Positions 34,587-42,603 of a stretch of 64,000 bases of DNA are shown piece after piece. The notes beneath the pieces were generated by a model, which was given only the letters and a program-made list of their open reading frames with translations, searched no databases and had not been told where the DNA came from. Each line of letters begins with the position of its first letter. Positions within the stretch are counted from its first letter, which is position 1. Where the stretch lies: contig NZ_CP049199.1 in NCBI RefSeq assembly GCF_011045195.1, positions 4,261,501 to 4,325,500 of the forward strand, written 5' to 3'. Position numbers and translations under genes: made by a program. The DNA comes from Caulobacter soli (GTDB lineage Bacteria; Pseudomonadota; Alphaproteobacteria; Caulobacterales; Caulobacteraceae).

Positions 34587-34604
34587 CCTGTGGGTTTCCA
34601 CAGG
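34587..34604. repeat. third copy of the CCTGTGG inverted repeat
   Basis: CCTGTGGGTTTCCACAGG is an 18-bp palindrome with 7-bp perfect arms (CCTGTGG/CCACAGG), 148 bases after the kpsT stop and 110 bases before the Flp-like gene. It matches the copy at 23052 in 17 of 18 positions. The 275-base gap that contains it shows no other feature. Confidence 0.65.
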
Positions 34605-34714
34605 CTCCGCGCGATCGCCGCGCGCGGAATGGCGGCCGCGGGATTGATCCGACCGACAAAAACCAGCCCGACAATTGCAGGTTGCACGGCGTCAGTCCCG
34701 AAAGAGCACACGCC

Positions 34715-34906
34715 ATGCCGCCCAGCCGTCGCCGCCCGTTCCGCGCCTTCGCCAAGACCGAGACCGGCGGGGCGGCCGTGGAGAACGCGTTGATCTTGAG
34801 CCTGACGGCGGTGATGCTCTATTCGCTGAAGACCACCACCGGCGTCGCGGCGCTGATCAAGCCGCTGCAGCAGGCCGTGGCCACGCTGGTGCGGGCCCTG
34901 GGCTAG
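34715..34906 (+). CDS. orphan Flp-like type IVb pilin
   Basis: 63 residues from the ATG at 34715. A basic start (MPPSRRRPFRAFAKTETG) is followed by GAAVENALILSLTAVMLYSLK and a hydrophobic tail. This aligns with the Flp pilin pattern of a leader ending in Gly, then A-x-A-I-E-Y, here AAVEN with the Glu kept and the Tyr changed to Asn. Flp pilins are usually encoded with cpa/tad genes, none of which are here. It could be a secreted pseudopilin of another type or a plain small membrane protein. Confidence 0.6.
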   Translation: MPPSRRRPFRAFAKTETGGAAVENALILSLTAVMLYSLKTTTGVAALIKPLQQAVATLVRALG

Positions 34907-34917
34907 GCGCGAACGCG

Positions 34918-35523
34918 CTAAGCGGTCGGCCGCCAGCCCTGGGCGATGAACAGGATCTGCTTGTCCATCAGCGCCGACAGCTCGGCCGCGTTCGCCTGGC
35001 GGCAGGCGGCCAGGCGGTAGTTCCAGGCATAGGCGGCCTTGAGCACCTCGATGGCCAGCTCGGGGTCGAGGTCGGCGCGGACGTCGCCGCGCTCCACGCC
35101 GCTGGCCAGCACCTCGCGCAGCATCTGGGTCAGCGGCTCGTTGCGACCGAACGGCGTGATGCCGGGGTCTTGGCTCGAGCTGTACGAGGCCGCGATGTGG
35201 GCCAGGAACAGCTTCACCCGCCGGGTTTCATATTCGTAGTGGATGGCGAAGATCGAGCACAGCCGGTCGGCGGTCGAGCCGCGCAGGAACGGCACGACGC
35301 GGTCGAACTCGGCATAGAGTTCGCCCAGACGCTTATCCATGACATGGCTCAGCACCTCGGCCTTGGAGGCGAAGGTGGTGAAGACGCTGCCGACCGAGAC
35401 CCCCGCCCGTTCGGCGATCGCCCGAATGGTGGTCTCTTCGTAGCCCGTCTCGTTGAACAGATCGCGCGCGGCCTCGAGGACCTTCTCGCGCGTCGCCTGC
35501 TTCTGATCGTCTCTTACGCCCAC
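34918..35523 (-). CDS. TetR/AcrR family regulator (first of a tandem pair)
   Basis: 201 residues from a GTG at 35523. The N-terminal helix-turn-helix is typical: TREKVLEAARDLFNETGYEETTIRAIAERAGVSVGSVFTTFASKAEVLSHVM at about residues 10-62. The ligand-binding half has no informative motif. It lies 86 bases after a second TetR gene (35609-36256) of the same size and orientation, and the two HTH domains are close relatives (GYEETTIR/GYEGATIR, GSVFTTFASK/GAVFASFSDK). A recent or family-level duplication is likely. Targets are not visible. Confidence 0.9.
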   Translation of the reverse strand: MGVRDDQKQATREKVLEAARDLFNETGYEETTIRAIAERAGVSVGSVFTTFASKAEVLSHVMDKRLGELYAEFDRVVPFLRGSTADRLCSIFAIHYEYETRRVKLFLAHIAASYSSSQDPGITPFGRNEPLTQMLREVLASGVERGDVRADLDPELAIEVLKAAYAWNYRLAACRQANAAELSALMDKQILFIAQGWRPTA

Positions 35524-35608
35524 GCACTGTCCCCCCGGATCTTGCGTCGCTTATTTGAAATCCGCCGACGGACGCCCTGAGAAGGAGCGTCCGCCCTCGA
35601 CCCTGACC

Positions 35609-36256
35609 TTACGCGCGAGCGCCGGCCAGGATGACCTTCAGTTGATCCGAAAGCCGCGACAGCAGCGCCTCAACCGACCAGGCGTCGAAAATGGCCCGGC
35701 GGTAGTTGGCCACATACACGTCCCAGATGATCTCGGCGAGCAGCTTAACGTCCGCGTCCTTTTTCAGTTCACCGCGTTCTGTCCCGCGGGTCAGCACGCC
35801 GTTCAGCAGGGCGAAGATGTGCTTGAGGTGGCCGCGGTTGCGGCGCTCGGCGGTTTCCGACCGGGTCCAGGAGACGGCGATGCTGGCTTGCAGCAGCGGC
35901 AGTTGCTCGACGTGGAAGCCGTAGGCGACGGCGAACATGCCGATGACGCCTTCTTCGACGCTCGTGGCGTTCACGCCGGCCTGCTTCATCTGGGCGTAGA
36001 TGACTTCGTAGTCGGCGGTCAGGATCTCGTCGAACAGCTCGCTCTTGTCCGAGAAGCTGGCGAACACCGCGCCCGTCGACATGCCGGCGGCCTGGGCGAT
36101 GTCGCGGATGGTTGCGCCTTCATAGCCCCGCTCGGTGAACAGGCGGCGGGCGGCCGACAGGACGCGTTCGCGCGTGCGCTGCTTGGCCAGGGCCCGGCGG
36201 GTCAGCTTGACCGGGGTTTCGGTCGGGGACTCGATGTTCAGGGATACAAAGCTCAT
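35609..36256 (-). CDS. TetR/AcrR family regulator (second of a tandem pair)
   Basis: 215 residues. HTH domain at about residues 20-72: RTRERVLSAARRLFTERGYEGATIRDIAQAAGMSTGAVFASFSDKSELFDEIL. The effector domain is helical (GVIGMFAVAYGFHVEQLPLLQASIAVSWTRSETAERR). Its ATG overlaps the stop of the upstream 75-residue gene (ATGA), so the small gene and this regulator are one translational unit. It is paralogous to the next TetR gene downstream. Confidence 0.9.
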   Translation of the reverse strand: MSFVSLNIESPTETPVKLTRRALAKQRTRERVLSAARRLFTERGYEGATIRDIAQAAGMSTGAVFASFSDKSELFDEILTADYEVIYAQMKQAGVNATSVEEGVIGMFAVAYGFHVEQLPLLQASIAVSWTRSETAERRNRGHLKHIFALLNGVLTRGTERGELKKDADVKLLAEIIWDVYVANYRRAIFDAWSVEALLSRLSDQLKVILAGARA

Positions 36257-36480
36257 TCCACAGTCTCCAGGCGAGCAAGCGCGGCTTCGGCGCGCTTCTC
36301 GAATTCATTGCAGTATTCATCGACGACGTTGGTGAGAACGTCGGCGTAACGGCGCGCCAGGGCGCGTCCGTCCTGCGCGGCGTCGCGCAGGTCAGCGATC
36401 AGTTGGCGGACTTCCGCCATGGCGTCTTCGCGCTCGGACGCGGAGAAGTCGGCGACGGTGGCGCAAGCGCTCTGTGCCAT
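36253..36480 (-). CDS. small helical protein coupled to a TetR gene
   Basis: 75 residues (MAQSACATVADFSASEREDAM...). It is nearly all alpha-helical with heptad-like spacing (AMAEVRQLIADLRDAAQDGRALARRYADVLTNVVDEY...), without a signal peptide or membrane segment. It resembles a short phasin-like or coiled-coil protein, but I do not recognise a family. The stop overlaps the TetR start, and codon use looks like its neighbours, so it is probably a real gene. Confidence 0.7.
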   Translation of the reverse strand: MAQSACATVADFSASEREDAMAEVRQLIADLRDAAQDGRALARRYADVLTNVVDEYCNEFEKRAEAALARLETVE

Positions 36481-36817
36481 TCAGGTTTCTCCTGCCTCCC
36501 CGCTGGGAAAGGGCGCTGACATGACCTGCGGTGAGGAGTTGATCATGTTCAACGAACGCGTACTAGAATTTGAAGGTGGCGCGTTTATCCCCTGCCGCAA
36601 GGGCACGCAACCTAAAAACTGAACCAAAATCGCCGAACGGCAGCGTTTCCGTCATGTATGGTACCGCTAGCGCGCGGTCACTGCGACAAATGCACTCAAC
36701 GAACAGAGTCGGCGAATCTCGATATGGAACGCGAAACGTCGCCGTCGGAAGGCGTGGCGCGCGCGATTCCACGGTCGGTCTGGTCAAGCCTGGACCGAGG
36801 GCCTACCTTTTGCCCTC
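36481..36817. other. gap of 337 bases with a possible 25-codon ORF
   Basis: No established gene is supported here. A short plus-strand reading frame at 36545-36622 (MFNERVLEFEGGAFIPCRKG, 25 codons) has a GAGGAG Shine-Dalgarno-like sequence eight bases before its ATG and could be a microprotein. A 74-codon frame on the minus strand (36563-36787) has no Shine-Dalgarno and looks like a shadow. The gap should also hold the promoter of the small gene at 36480 and that of the HIG1 gene. Confidence 0.4.
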
Positions 36818-37015
36818 ATGACTCACCTGTTCGACTTCCTGATCCCGATCGTGCTGGGCGCGGTCCTGATCACCCTCTGCATCGGCATCTTCGCCCTGTT
36901 CAAGGGCGGCGATTTCGGACGCTCCTATTCCAACAAGCTGATGCGCCTGCGCGTGGCGCTGCAGTTCCTCGCCGTTCTGGTGCTGGTCGCCGCCTTCTGG
37001 TGGAAAAGTCACTGA
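36818..37015 (+). CDS. HIG1-domain twin-transmembrane protein
   Basis: 65 residues with two membrane helices: LFDFLIPIVLGAVLITLCIGIFALF at about residues 4-28 and ALQFLAVLVLVAAFWWKS at the end. Between them GGDFGRSYSNKLMRLRVALQ matches the hypoxia-induced HIG1 domain (R-x-Y-S-N-K-x-M-R-x-R-V-x-L-Q). Bacterial HIG1 proteins are associated with respiratory cytochrome oxidase assembly or supercomplexes. It stands 115 bases before the adenosyltransferase gene on the same strand. Confidence 0.85.
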   Translation: MTHLFDFLIPIVLGAVLITLCIGIFALFKGGDFGRSYSNKLMRLRVALQFLAVLVLVAAFWWKSH

Positions 37016-37130
37016 TCGACGAACGGCGCTCTCTCAATGAGCGAGTGAAACAGAAGGTTGCGCCACTGGCGCTAGGACAACTTGCCCTAGGACATTTTGG
37101 CCCAACGCGCCCAGGTAGAGGAGCCGAGCG

Positions 37131-37709
37131 ATGGTCACGCTGAACCGCATCTACACCCGCACCGGCGACAAGGGCCTGACGCGGCTGTCCACCGGCCAGC
37201 CGGTCAGCAAGGCCAGCTTGCGCGTCGAGGCCTATGGCGGGGTCGACGAGACCAACGCCTTCATCGGCGTCGCGCGCCAGCACACCAAGGCCGACGTCGA
37301 ACTCGACGCCTTGCTGGAGCGGATCCAGAACGACCTGTTCGACCTGGGCGCGGATCTGGCCACCCCCGAGCAGAACGAAAAGCCCGCATGGGAGCCGCTG
37401 CGGATCGTCGACAGCCAGGTCGAGCGGCTAGAGCGCGAGATCGACGCGATGAACGCGCGGCTCTCGCCCCTGACCTCGTTCGTCCTGCCCGCCGGCAGCC
37501 CCGCCTCGGCCGCCCTGCACGTGGCCCGCACCGTCTGCCGCCGCGCCGAGCGCAAGGTGGTGGAGCTGATGGGCGTGGAAGAAGAGATCGTGTCGGACGC
37601 GGCGCTGAAGTACCTCAACCGCCTGTCGGACCTGCTGTTCGTCGCCTCGCGCCGCGCCAACGACGACGGGGCGGCGGATGTGCTGTGGAAGCCGGGGGCG
37701 ACGCGGTAG
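37131..37709 (+). CDS. PduO-type cob(I)alamin adenosyltransferase
   Basis: 192 residues. It begins with the ATP-binding signature of the PduO family, RIYTRTGDKGLTRLSTGQPVSK, then YGGVDETNAFIGVAR. Later motifs are LQNDLFDLGADLATP-like (IQNDLFDLGADLATP), FVLPAGSPASAALHVARTVCRRAERKVV and YLNRLSDLLFVASRRAN, all typical. The enzyme transfers the adenosyl group of ATP to cob(I)alamin to make coenzyme B12. An AGAGGAG Shine-Dalgarno precedes the ATG. No cobalamin riboswitch is visible upstream. Confidence 0.95.
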   Translation: MVTLNRIYTRTGDKGLTRLSTGQPVSKASLRVEAYGGVDETNAFIGVARQHTKADVELDALLERIQNDLFDLGADLATPEQNEKPAWEPLRIVDSQVERLEREIDAMNARLSPLTSFVLPAGSPASAALHVARTVCRRAERKVVELMGVEEEIVSDAALKYLNRLSDLLFVASRRANDDGAADVLWKPGATR

Positions 37710-37930
37710 ACGATAAGCCGAACCTCTCCTGCCCCCTCACGCTTCACGTCGTCTTTTCGCCATCGACCCGACGCGAAGCGCTGACACGGGTCGGATGCAC
37801 CGACACGTTGGCGGTCAGCATGGGGAGCTCAGCCGGGGTCCGATAGAGCAGCCCGAAAAGCGTGCCCTTGACGGCGATTCAACCTAAAGAAAACCCATAA
37901 CGACGTCGCGCCCGCCCCGGAGACCCGATC

Positions 37931-39904
37931 TTGGCCGACTACCAGCCGCGCGACCTGAACGCCCTGGAGAAGGCGGTCAACGACGCCGCCGGCAAGGTAT
38001 CGGTGCTCTGGACCAGCTTCACCGTGTTGGGCCTGTATGTGGTGATCACCACGGCGTCGGTGACGCATCGCGACCTATTGCTGAACACGCCGATCCGGAT
38101 GCCGGTCCTGGCCGTGGACCTGCCCGTGAACGGCTATTTCGTGGTCGCGCCCCTGATCTATTTCGTCTTCCACCTGTACCTGTCACTGCAGTTGCTGCTG
38201 CTGACCCGCAAGGTCGACACCTTCCAGATGGTGCTGAGGCGCACGGCGCAGTTGGAGGCTGATCGCGTCATCGCCCGCCAGCGGCTGGACGCCTTTCCGT
38301 TCGTCCAACTGATGGCTCGAGAGGATCGAACCGATCGCAGCCCATTGCGGATGCTGCTGGTCCTGATCTGCGCCATCACCGGAACCCTGGCCCCGCTGCT
38401 GGTCCTGATCCAGCTGCAGCTGGCCTACCTGCCCGCTCATCAGGCCTGGATTACCTGGCTGCAGCGCGGCTGCATCGCCATCGACCTGCTGCTGGTCTGG
38501 GCGGTGTGGATCAACATCGGGCCGGACACCGCCCCCACGCGTCGACGGATCCTGCGCGCGGTCGCCGCCCTGCCCACCTTGGCCGTCCTGATCTTCAGCG
38601 TGGGCCTGGCGACGTTTCCCGGCGAGATCGTCTACGACAACGTCGTGGCCCGTGCGCTCGACGCCGGCATGGCGGCGATGACGGCCGACAAGGTGAAGCT
38701 GTCGCGGCTTCTGTTCGAGGGGGATTTCGACGCCGCCAGCGCGCGGTCCACGAGCCTGTTCGCCAACCGCCTGATGCTGGCCGAAGCCCGCCTTTCGGAC
38801 CCCGCCAAGCCCCTGTCCCTACGCGGCCGCGACCTGAGCAACGCGATCTTCCGTCGCGCCGACCTGCGCGGCGCCGACTTCAGCGGCGCAAACCTGACCG
38901 GAGCTTCCTTCATCGAGGCCAAACTGCAGAGCGCCTGGTTCGGCTGCATCTGGATGGAGCATCTCAACGACGACGAGCCGCCGCCCCACGACGCCGTCTG
39001 CGCCCGCCTGCCGTCGGCCAACTTCCAGAACGCGTCCCTTCAGGGCGCCGCATTCCAGCATACCCTAATGCAAGGCGCGCGCTTCCAGGCGGCGGACCTG
39101 CGCGGCGTCACTTTCGCGAAGGCCGATCTGAGTTCGGCTGACTTCTCGCTGGCTCGGGCGATAGGAACGCAATTTAGGGCCTCCGACCTGACCGCCGCCA
39201 ACTTTGGTTACGCCAAACTTTGGGGCGCCGACCTGGCGGCGACCGTCCTGCGAGGCGCTTCGTTCAGTAACGTCGAGGCGCAAGGCGCCGATTTCAGCCT
39301 GGCGACCCTGGACGGCGCGGTTTTCCAATCCGCCAGACTCAACAAGGCGACCTTGCCTGACGACAACGGCGGCGCACTCTTCGTCGACGTCGATGCGACC
39401 TCGCAGATGACGCTGTCGCCCGGAGAGACGCCGGTGACCAGCGACCTGTTTCGCGCCCTCGAACCAGCCCAGAAGAGCGACCTCGCCAAGATCAAGGCCG
39501 CGGCGATCATCGGCGTCGAAAATCCCCCGGTCGCCGCTCACATTCAGCAGCGCTTGGACGCGCTGGCGCCGAGTTTTCCGCCGCAAAAGCCGTACAGGGG
39601 CTTCATCGTCGACAGTTCACACCTGCCGACAACGCCGGCCTTCGAGCGCGCGAAGATCCTCGATCGGCAGGCCGCGATCGTCCGCGAGGTGCTTTGCTCA
39701 CCACGATCCAATCGCCACGTGGTCCGAGGCCTGATCAACAACCAGATGGTGTTGCGGCTGGTGGACAAGAACGGAATTTTGAAGGGTCCGCCCCTGACGA
39801 ACCGCTCTTGTCCGGGCCTCGAGGGCTGGACCGCGCTCGATTTCAGACGCCTGTCCGGAATGCGGAGAGATCTGGCCGACCGCGCCGCGCTGGGCCTGAA
39901 GTAA
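37931..39904 (+). CDS. membrane-anchored pentapeptide-repeat protein
   Basis: 657 residues from a TTG at 37931 with GGAG eight bases upstream. The N-terminal half has about five membrane segments, for example VLWTSFTVLGLYVVITTAS, YFVVAPLIYFVFHLYLSLQLLL, LRMLLVLICAITGTLAPLLVLIQL, CIAIDLLLVWAVWINIG and AVAALPTLAVLIFSVGLATF. From about residue 295 pentapeptide repeats run in two blocks (LSNAIFRRADLRGADFSGANLTGASFIEAKL; then ADLRGVTFAKADLSSADFSLARA and more to about residue 485), interrupted by an insert with two Cys. The C-terminal 170 residues are not recognised. The repeat fold is a right-handed beta-helix; function is unknown. Confidence 0.85.
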   Translation: MADYQPRDLNALEKAVNDAAGKVSVLWTSFTVLGLYVVITTASVTHRDLLLNTPIRMPVLAVDLPVNGYFVVAPLIYFVFHLYLSLQLLLLTRKVDTFQMVLRRTAQLEADRVIARQRLDAFPFVQLMAREDRTDRSPLRMLLVLICAITGTLAPLLVLIQLQLAYLPAHQAWITWLQRGCIAIDLLLVWAVWINIGPDTAPTRRRILRAVAALPTLAVLIFSVGLATFPGEIVYDNVVARALDAGMAAMTADKVKLSRLLFEGDFDAASARSTSLFANRLMLAEARLSDPAKPLSLRGRDLSNAIFRRADLRGADFSGANLTGASFIEAKLQSAWFGCIWMEHLNDDEPPPHDAVCARLPSANFQNASLQGAAFQHTLMQGARFQAADLRGVTFAKADLSSADFSLARAIGTQFRASDLTAANFGYAKLWGADLAATVLRGASFSNVEAQGADFSLATLDGAVFQSARLNKATLPDDNGGALFVDVDATSQMTLSPGETPVTSDLFRALEPAQKSDLAKIKAAAIIGVENPPVAAHIQQRLDALAPSFPPQKPYRGFIVDSSHLPTTPAFERAKILDRQAAIVREVLCSPRSNRHVVRGLINNQMVLRLVDKNGILKGPPLTNRSCPGLEGWTALDFRRLSGMRRDLADRAALGLK

Positions 39905-39914
39905 GCGCCCCGCC

Positions 39915-40178
39915 CTACTTCGCCGGCTTGCTCGCCGACGGGCCTTCCATCTTCTTCGGATCGGTGTTGATCGGCGGCACGTTGAGCGGGCGGTGGGTCA
40001 GGGTCTCGATCGGATAGATCGTGCCGCACTTCATCCACTTGCCCGCCCAGGCGCCGCCGCGCGCGTCGCAACGCGCCTTCGGCCAGACCCAGAGGTAGTG
40101 ATAGGCGAAGACGCCGACGCAGGCGGCCAGGAAGATGCCGAAGAAAGTCCACTGCAGGCGGGTGATGTTGCTCTTCAT
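39915..40178 (-). CDS. small single-pass membrane protein, unknown function
   Basis: 87 residues, with one membrane helix at about residues 10-30 (WTFFGIFLAACVGVFAYHYLW). A periplasmic tail has two Cys (RCDARGGAWAGKWMKCGTIY) that could form a disulfide and a Pro-rich end. I do not recognise the family. It converges on the pentapeptide-repeat gene with a 10-base gap. Confidence 0.7.
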   Translation of the reverse strand: MKSNITRLQWTFFGIFLAACVGVFAYHYLWVWPKARCDARGGAWAGKWMKCGTIYPIETLTHRPLNVPPINTDPKKMEGPSASKPAK

Positions 40179-40327
40179 GAGCGCCTCATACTGGCCCGTC
40201 GCGAGGCTGGCCAGAGGCTAAAGCGCGCGGGGCTGCACCCGCGATATCGCCAGCTTGAGTGTGCAGCGCAGCAGACGCGCGGCGGGAACTGTCCTACGAT
40301 CGTTTGACTGCCCCGGGCGATATTGCA

Positions 40328-40341
40328 TTACGCTTACGTCA
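40328..40341. promoter_or_regulatory. TTACGCTTACGTCA motif upstream of etfB
   Basis: TTACGCTTACGTCA at 40328-40341 is a TTACG-x-TTACG direct-repeat motif 82 bases before the etfB ATG. It resembles sites of MerR-type LiuR regulators that control branched-chain amino-acid and acyl-CoA degradation genes, including etf genes. The match is by memory of that motif and is tentative. The rest of the 244-base gap shows nothing else clear. Confidence 0.35.
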
Positions 40342-40422
40342 GGGGAAACTTGCAAACCTGCGTGGACGCGGTAATGCCCTCCCCGCAGGCAGGAAAAACT
40401 AGCCAGGAGGCGGCGTAGACCG

Positions 40423-41169
40423 ATGAAGGTTCTGGTCCCGGTCAAACGGGTTATTGATTACAACGTGAAGGTCCGGGTGAAGCCCGATCAGACCGGCGTC
40501 GACCTGGCGAACGTCAAGATGTCGATGAATCCCTTCTGCGAGATCGCGGTCGAGGAAGCTGTCCGTCTGAAGGAAAAGGGCGTCGCCACCGAGGTGGTGA
40601 TCGTCTCGATCGGCCCGGCCCAAGCCCAGGAAACCATCCGCACGGCGCTGGCCATGGGCGGCGACCGCGGCGTCCTGATCACCACCGACGCCGATCCCGA
40701 GCCCCTGGCCGTCGCCAAGCTGCTGGCGGCCGTGGTCGCCGAGGAAGCGCCCCAGCTGGTGCTGATGGGCAAGCAGGCCATCGACGGCGACAACAACGCC
40801 GTGGGCCAGATGCTGTCGGCCCTGCTGGGCTGGCCGCAAGCCACCTACGCCTCGGCCCTGGAAGTTTCGGGCTCGACCGCCAAGGTCACCCGCGAAGTGG
40901 ACGGCGGCCTCCAGACCCTGGACGTCGACCTGCCCGCCGTGGTCACCGCCGACCTGCGCCTCAACGAGCCGCGCTACGCGTCGCTGCCCAACATCATGAA
41001 GGCCAAGAAGAAAGAGATCGCGCAGAAGACCGTCGCCGACTACGGCGTCGACGTCGCCCCGCGCCTCAAGGTCGTCAAGGTCGCCGAACCGGCCAAGCGC
41101 TCGGCCGGCGTCAAGGTTGAGACCGCCGCCGACCTCGTCTCCAAGCTCAAAACCGCGGGGGTGCTGTAA
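40423..41169 (+). CDS. etfB: electron transfer flavoprotein beta subunit
   Basis: 248 residues. Typical EtfB sequence: [20 protein letters not shown] at the start, [63 protein letters not shown] and the signature [43 protein letters not shown]. Its last base is the first base of the etfA ATG, so the two subunits are coupled. The heterodimer carries electrons from acyl-CoA and other dehydrogenases to ETF-quinone oxidoreductase. A good Shine-Dalgarno (CCAGGAGG) lies upstream. Confidence 0.97.
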   Translation: MKVLVPVKRVIDYNVKVRVKPDQTGVDLANVKMSMNPFCEIAVEEAVRLKEKGVATEVVIVSIGPAQAQETIRTALAMGGDRGVLITTDADPEPLAVAKLLAAVVAEEAPQLVLMGKQAIDGDNNAVGQMLSALLGWPQATYASALEVSGSTAKVTREVDGGLQTLDVDLPAVVTADLRLNEPRYASLPNIMKAKKKEIAQKTVADYGVDVAPRLKVVKVAEPAKRSAGVKVETAADLVSKLKTAGVL

Positions 41170-42110
41170 TGGCCGTTCTCGTCGTCGCCGATAACGACAA
41201 CGCGCACCTGCGCGATGGCACCCACAAGACCGTCACCGCCGCCCTGAAGCTGTCGGGCGACGTGGACATCCTGGTGCTGGGCAAGGGCGTCGCCGGCGTC
41301 GCCGCCGAAGCCGCCAAGATCGCCGGCGTCCGCAAGGTGCTGGTCTCCGAGAGCGACGCGCTGGGCCATGGCATCGCCGAGGCGCAAGCCGACGCGGTGC
41401 TGGCCGTGGCCGGCGCCTATGACGCCATCCTGGTTCCGGCCACCTCGGGCGGCAAGAACTTCGCCCCGCGCGTCGCCGCCAAGCTGGACGTCGCCCCGAT
41501 CAGCGACATCGTCGAGGTCGTCTCGGCCGACACCTTCACGCGCCCGATCTATGCCGGCAACGCGCTGGAGACCGTCCAGACCTCGGACGCCAAGAAGGTG
41601 ATCACCGTCCGTCCGACCGCCTTCCCGGCGGCGGGTGAAGGCGGCTCGGCCTCGGTGGAAACCGTCGGCGGCGCCGACGCGGCCAAGACCCGCTTCGTCA
41701 GCGAAGAGATGGTCAAGTCCGACCGTCCGGAACTGGCCGCGGCCAAGATCGTCGTCTCGGGTGGTCGCGCCATGGGCTCGGCCGAAGAGTTCCAGAAGGT
41801 GATCGAGCCCCTGGCCGACAAGCTGGGCGCCGCCGTCGGCGCCTCGCGCGCGGCGGTCGACGCGGGCTACGCCCCCAACGACTACCAGGTCGGCCAGACC
41901 GGCAAGGTCGTCGCCCCGGCGCTGTACATCGCCATCGGCATCTCGGGCGCCATCCAGCACCTGGCCGGCATGAAGGACTCCAAGATCATCGTCGCGATCA
42001 ACAAGGACGCCGACGCCCCGATCTTCCAGATCGCCGACTACGGCCTGGTGGCCGACTACAAGTCCGCCGTGCCCGAACTGATGGACGCCCTGACGGCGGC
42101 CGGTAAGTAA
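41169..42110 (+). CDS. etfA: electron transfer flavoprotein alpha subunit
   Basis: 313 residues. N-terminal domain starts [26 protein letters not shown]. The FAD-binding C-terminal part has the family signature [51 protein letters not shown], followed by [32 protein letters not shown], all characteristic. It forms the ETF dimer with EtfB just upstream. A strong intrinsic terminator follows 27 bases after the stop. Confidence 0.97.
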   Translation: MAVLVVADNDNAHLRDGTHKTVTAALKLSGDVDILVLGKGVAGVAAEAAKIAGVRKVLVSESDALGHGIAEAQADAVLAVAGAYDAILVPATSGGKNFAPRVAAKLDVAPISDIVEVVSADTFTRPIYAGNALETVQTSDAKKVITVRPTAFPAAGEGGSASVETVGGADAAKTRFVSEEMVKSDRPELAAAKIVVSGGRAMGSAEEFQKVIEPLADKLGAAVGASRAAVDAGYAPNDYQVGQTGKVVAPALYIAIGISGAIQHLAGMKDSKIIVAINKDADAPIFQIADYGLVADYKSAVPELMDALTAAGK

Positions 42111-42136
42111 GACTTTCGTCGCAAGGCGAAGACAGG

Positions 42137-42166
42137 AAAGGCCCGGGAGCGATCCCGGGCCTTTTT
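42137..42166 (+). terminator. intrinsic terminator of etfBA
   Basis: A perfect 8-bp stem GGCCCGGG/CCCGGGCC (42140-42147 and 42154-42161) with a 6-base loop AGCGAT is followed by TTTTTC TTT. It lies just after etfA and is a textbook Rho-independent terminator. Confidence 0.92.
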
Positions 42167-42184
42167 CTTTGGTTCCTCCCCGCT

Positions 42185-42397
42185 TCACGGGTGAGGAGCA
42201 GATTCCGCGCGATCGCGCCGCGCCCCAGCCTTGGCCTTGCGCCAGATTCGGCGCGCGACCCAGACGAAGCCGAGGGCCAGGGTCAGGGTTCCGAACAGGT
42301 TCACGCAAACCGCGTGGCCCATGTTCCAGCCCGTATAGTGGGTGACGACCCCGCCGATCCACCAGATCGCCCAGCACAGATAGAACGCCGGCTTCAT
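42185..42397 (-). CDS. small two-helix membrane protein, unknown
   Basis: 70 residues from the ATG at 42397, chosen because a GGAGG Shine-Dalgarno lies five bases upstream. Two hydrophobic segments are seen: PAFYLCWAIWWIGGVVTHY and AVCVNLFGTLTLALGFVWVA, followed by a basic tail. Family not recognised. It is transcribed from the same strand as the 43-residue gene just upstream and converges on etfA. Confidence 0.7.
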   Translation of the reverse strand: MKPAFYLCWAIWWIGGVVTHYTGWNMGHAVCVNLFGTLTLALGFVWVARRIWRKAKAGARRDRAESAPHP

Positions 42398-42471
42398 CAC
42401 GCCTCCAGGCAGCATGACGAGGAAAGCGCGGAGGCCGGCCAGGCTGTTCCATGGGTGACCGGCGCGGGCCC

Positions 42472-42603
42472 TCAGCGCGGGCTGTGGATCGGCACGCTGG
42501 CCGACCATACGGCGTCACCGTCCTTCAGCGGCGGGCCAACCTTGTCAGCGGTGGCGACAAGGAGCGAGACGACGGCGACGCCGGCGATCAGAAGCAGTTT
42601 CAT
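42472..42603 (-). CDS. 43-residue secreted peptide, unknown
   Basis: The ATG at 42603 begins MKLLLIAGVAVVSLLVATAD, a clean short signal-peptide-like segment, followed by about 23 residues (KVGPPLKDGDAVWSASVPIH...). It stops at 42472. AGGTG lies six to seven bases upstream as a possible Shine-Dalgarno. The frame is in the same direction as the next small gene, 74 bases away, and divergent from the LysR gene. It is shorter than usual gene-calling limits and could be chance, but the signal-like N-terminus argues against that. Confidence 0.5.
   Translation of the reverse strand: MKLLLIAGVAVVSLLVATADKVGPPLKDGDAVWSASVPIHSPR

Noticed and set aside
36563..36787. 74-codon minus-strand frame
   Set aside because: No Shine-Dalgarno element, no recognisable motif, and it lies opposite a better short frame with one.
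37016..37130. Cobalamin riboswitch before the adenosyltransferase gene
   Set aside because: The gap is too short and I see no B12-box-like sequence or the expected stems.
37765..37795. CGACCCG/CGGGTCG inverted repeat
   Set aside because: Seven-base arms around a 16-base loop in a GC-rich gap are easily due to chance; no T-run or second copy.
40218..40445. 75-codon minus-strand frame before etfB
   Set aside because: It runs into the etfB start and Shine-Dalgarno on the other strand and has no family likeness.
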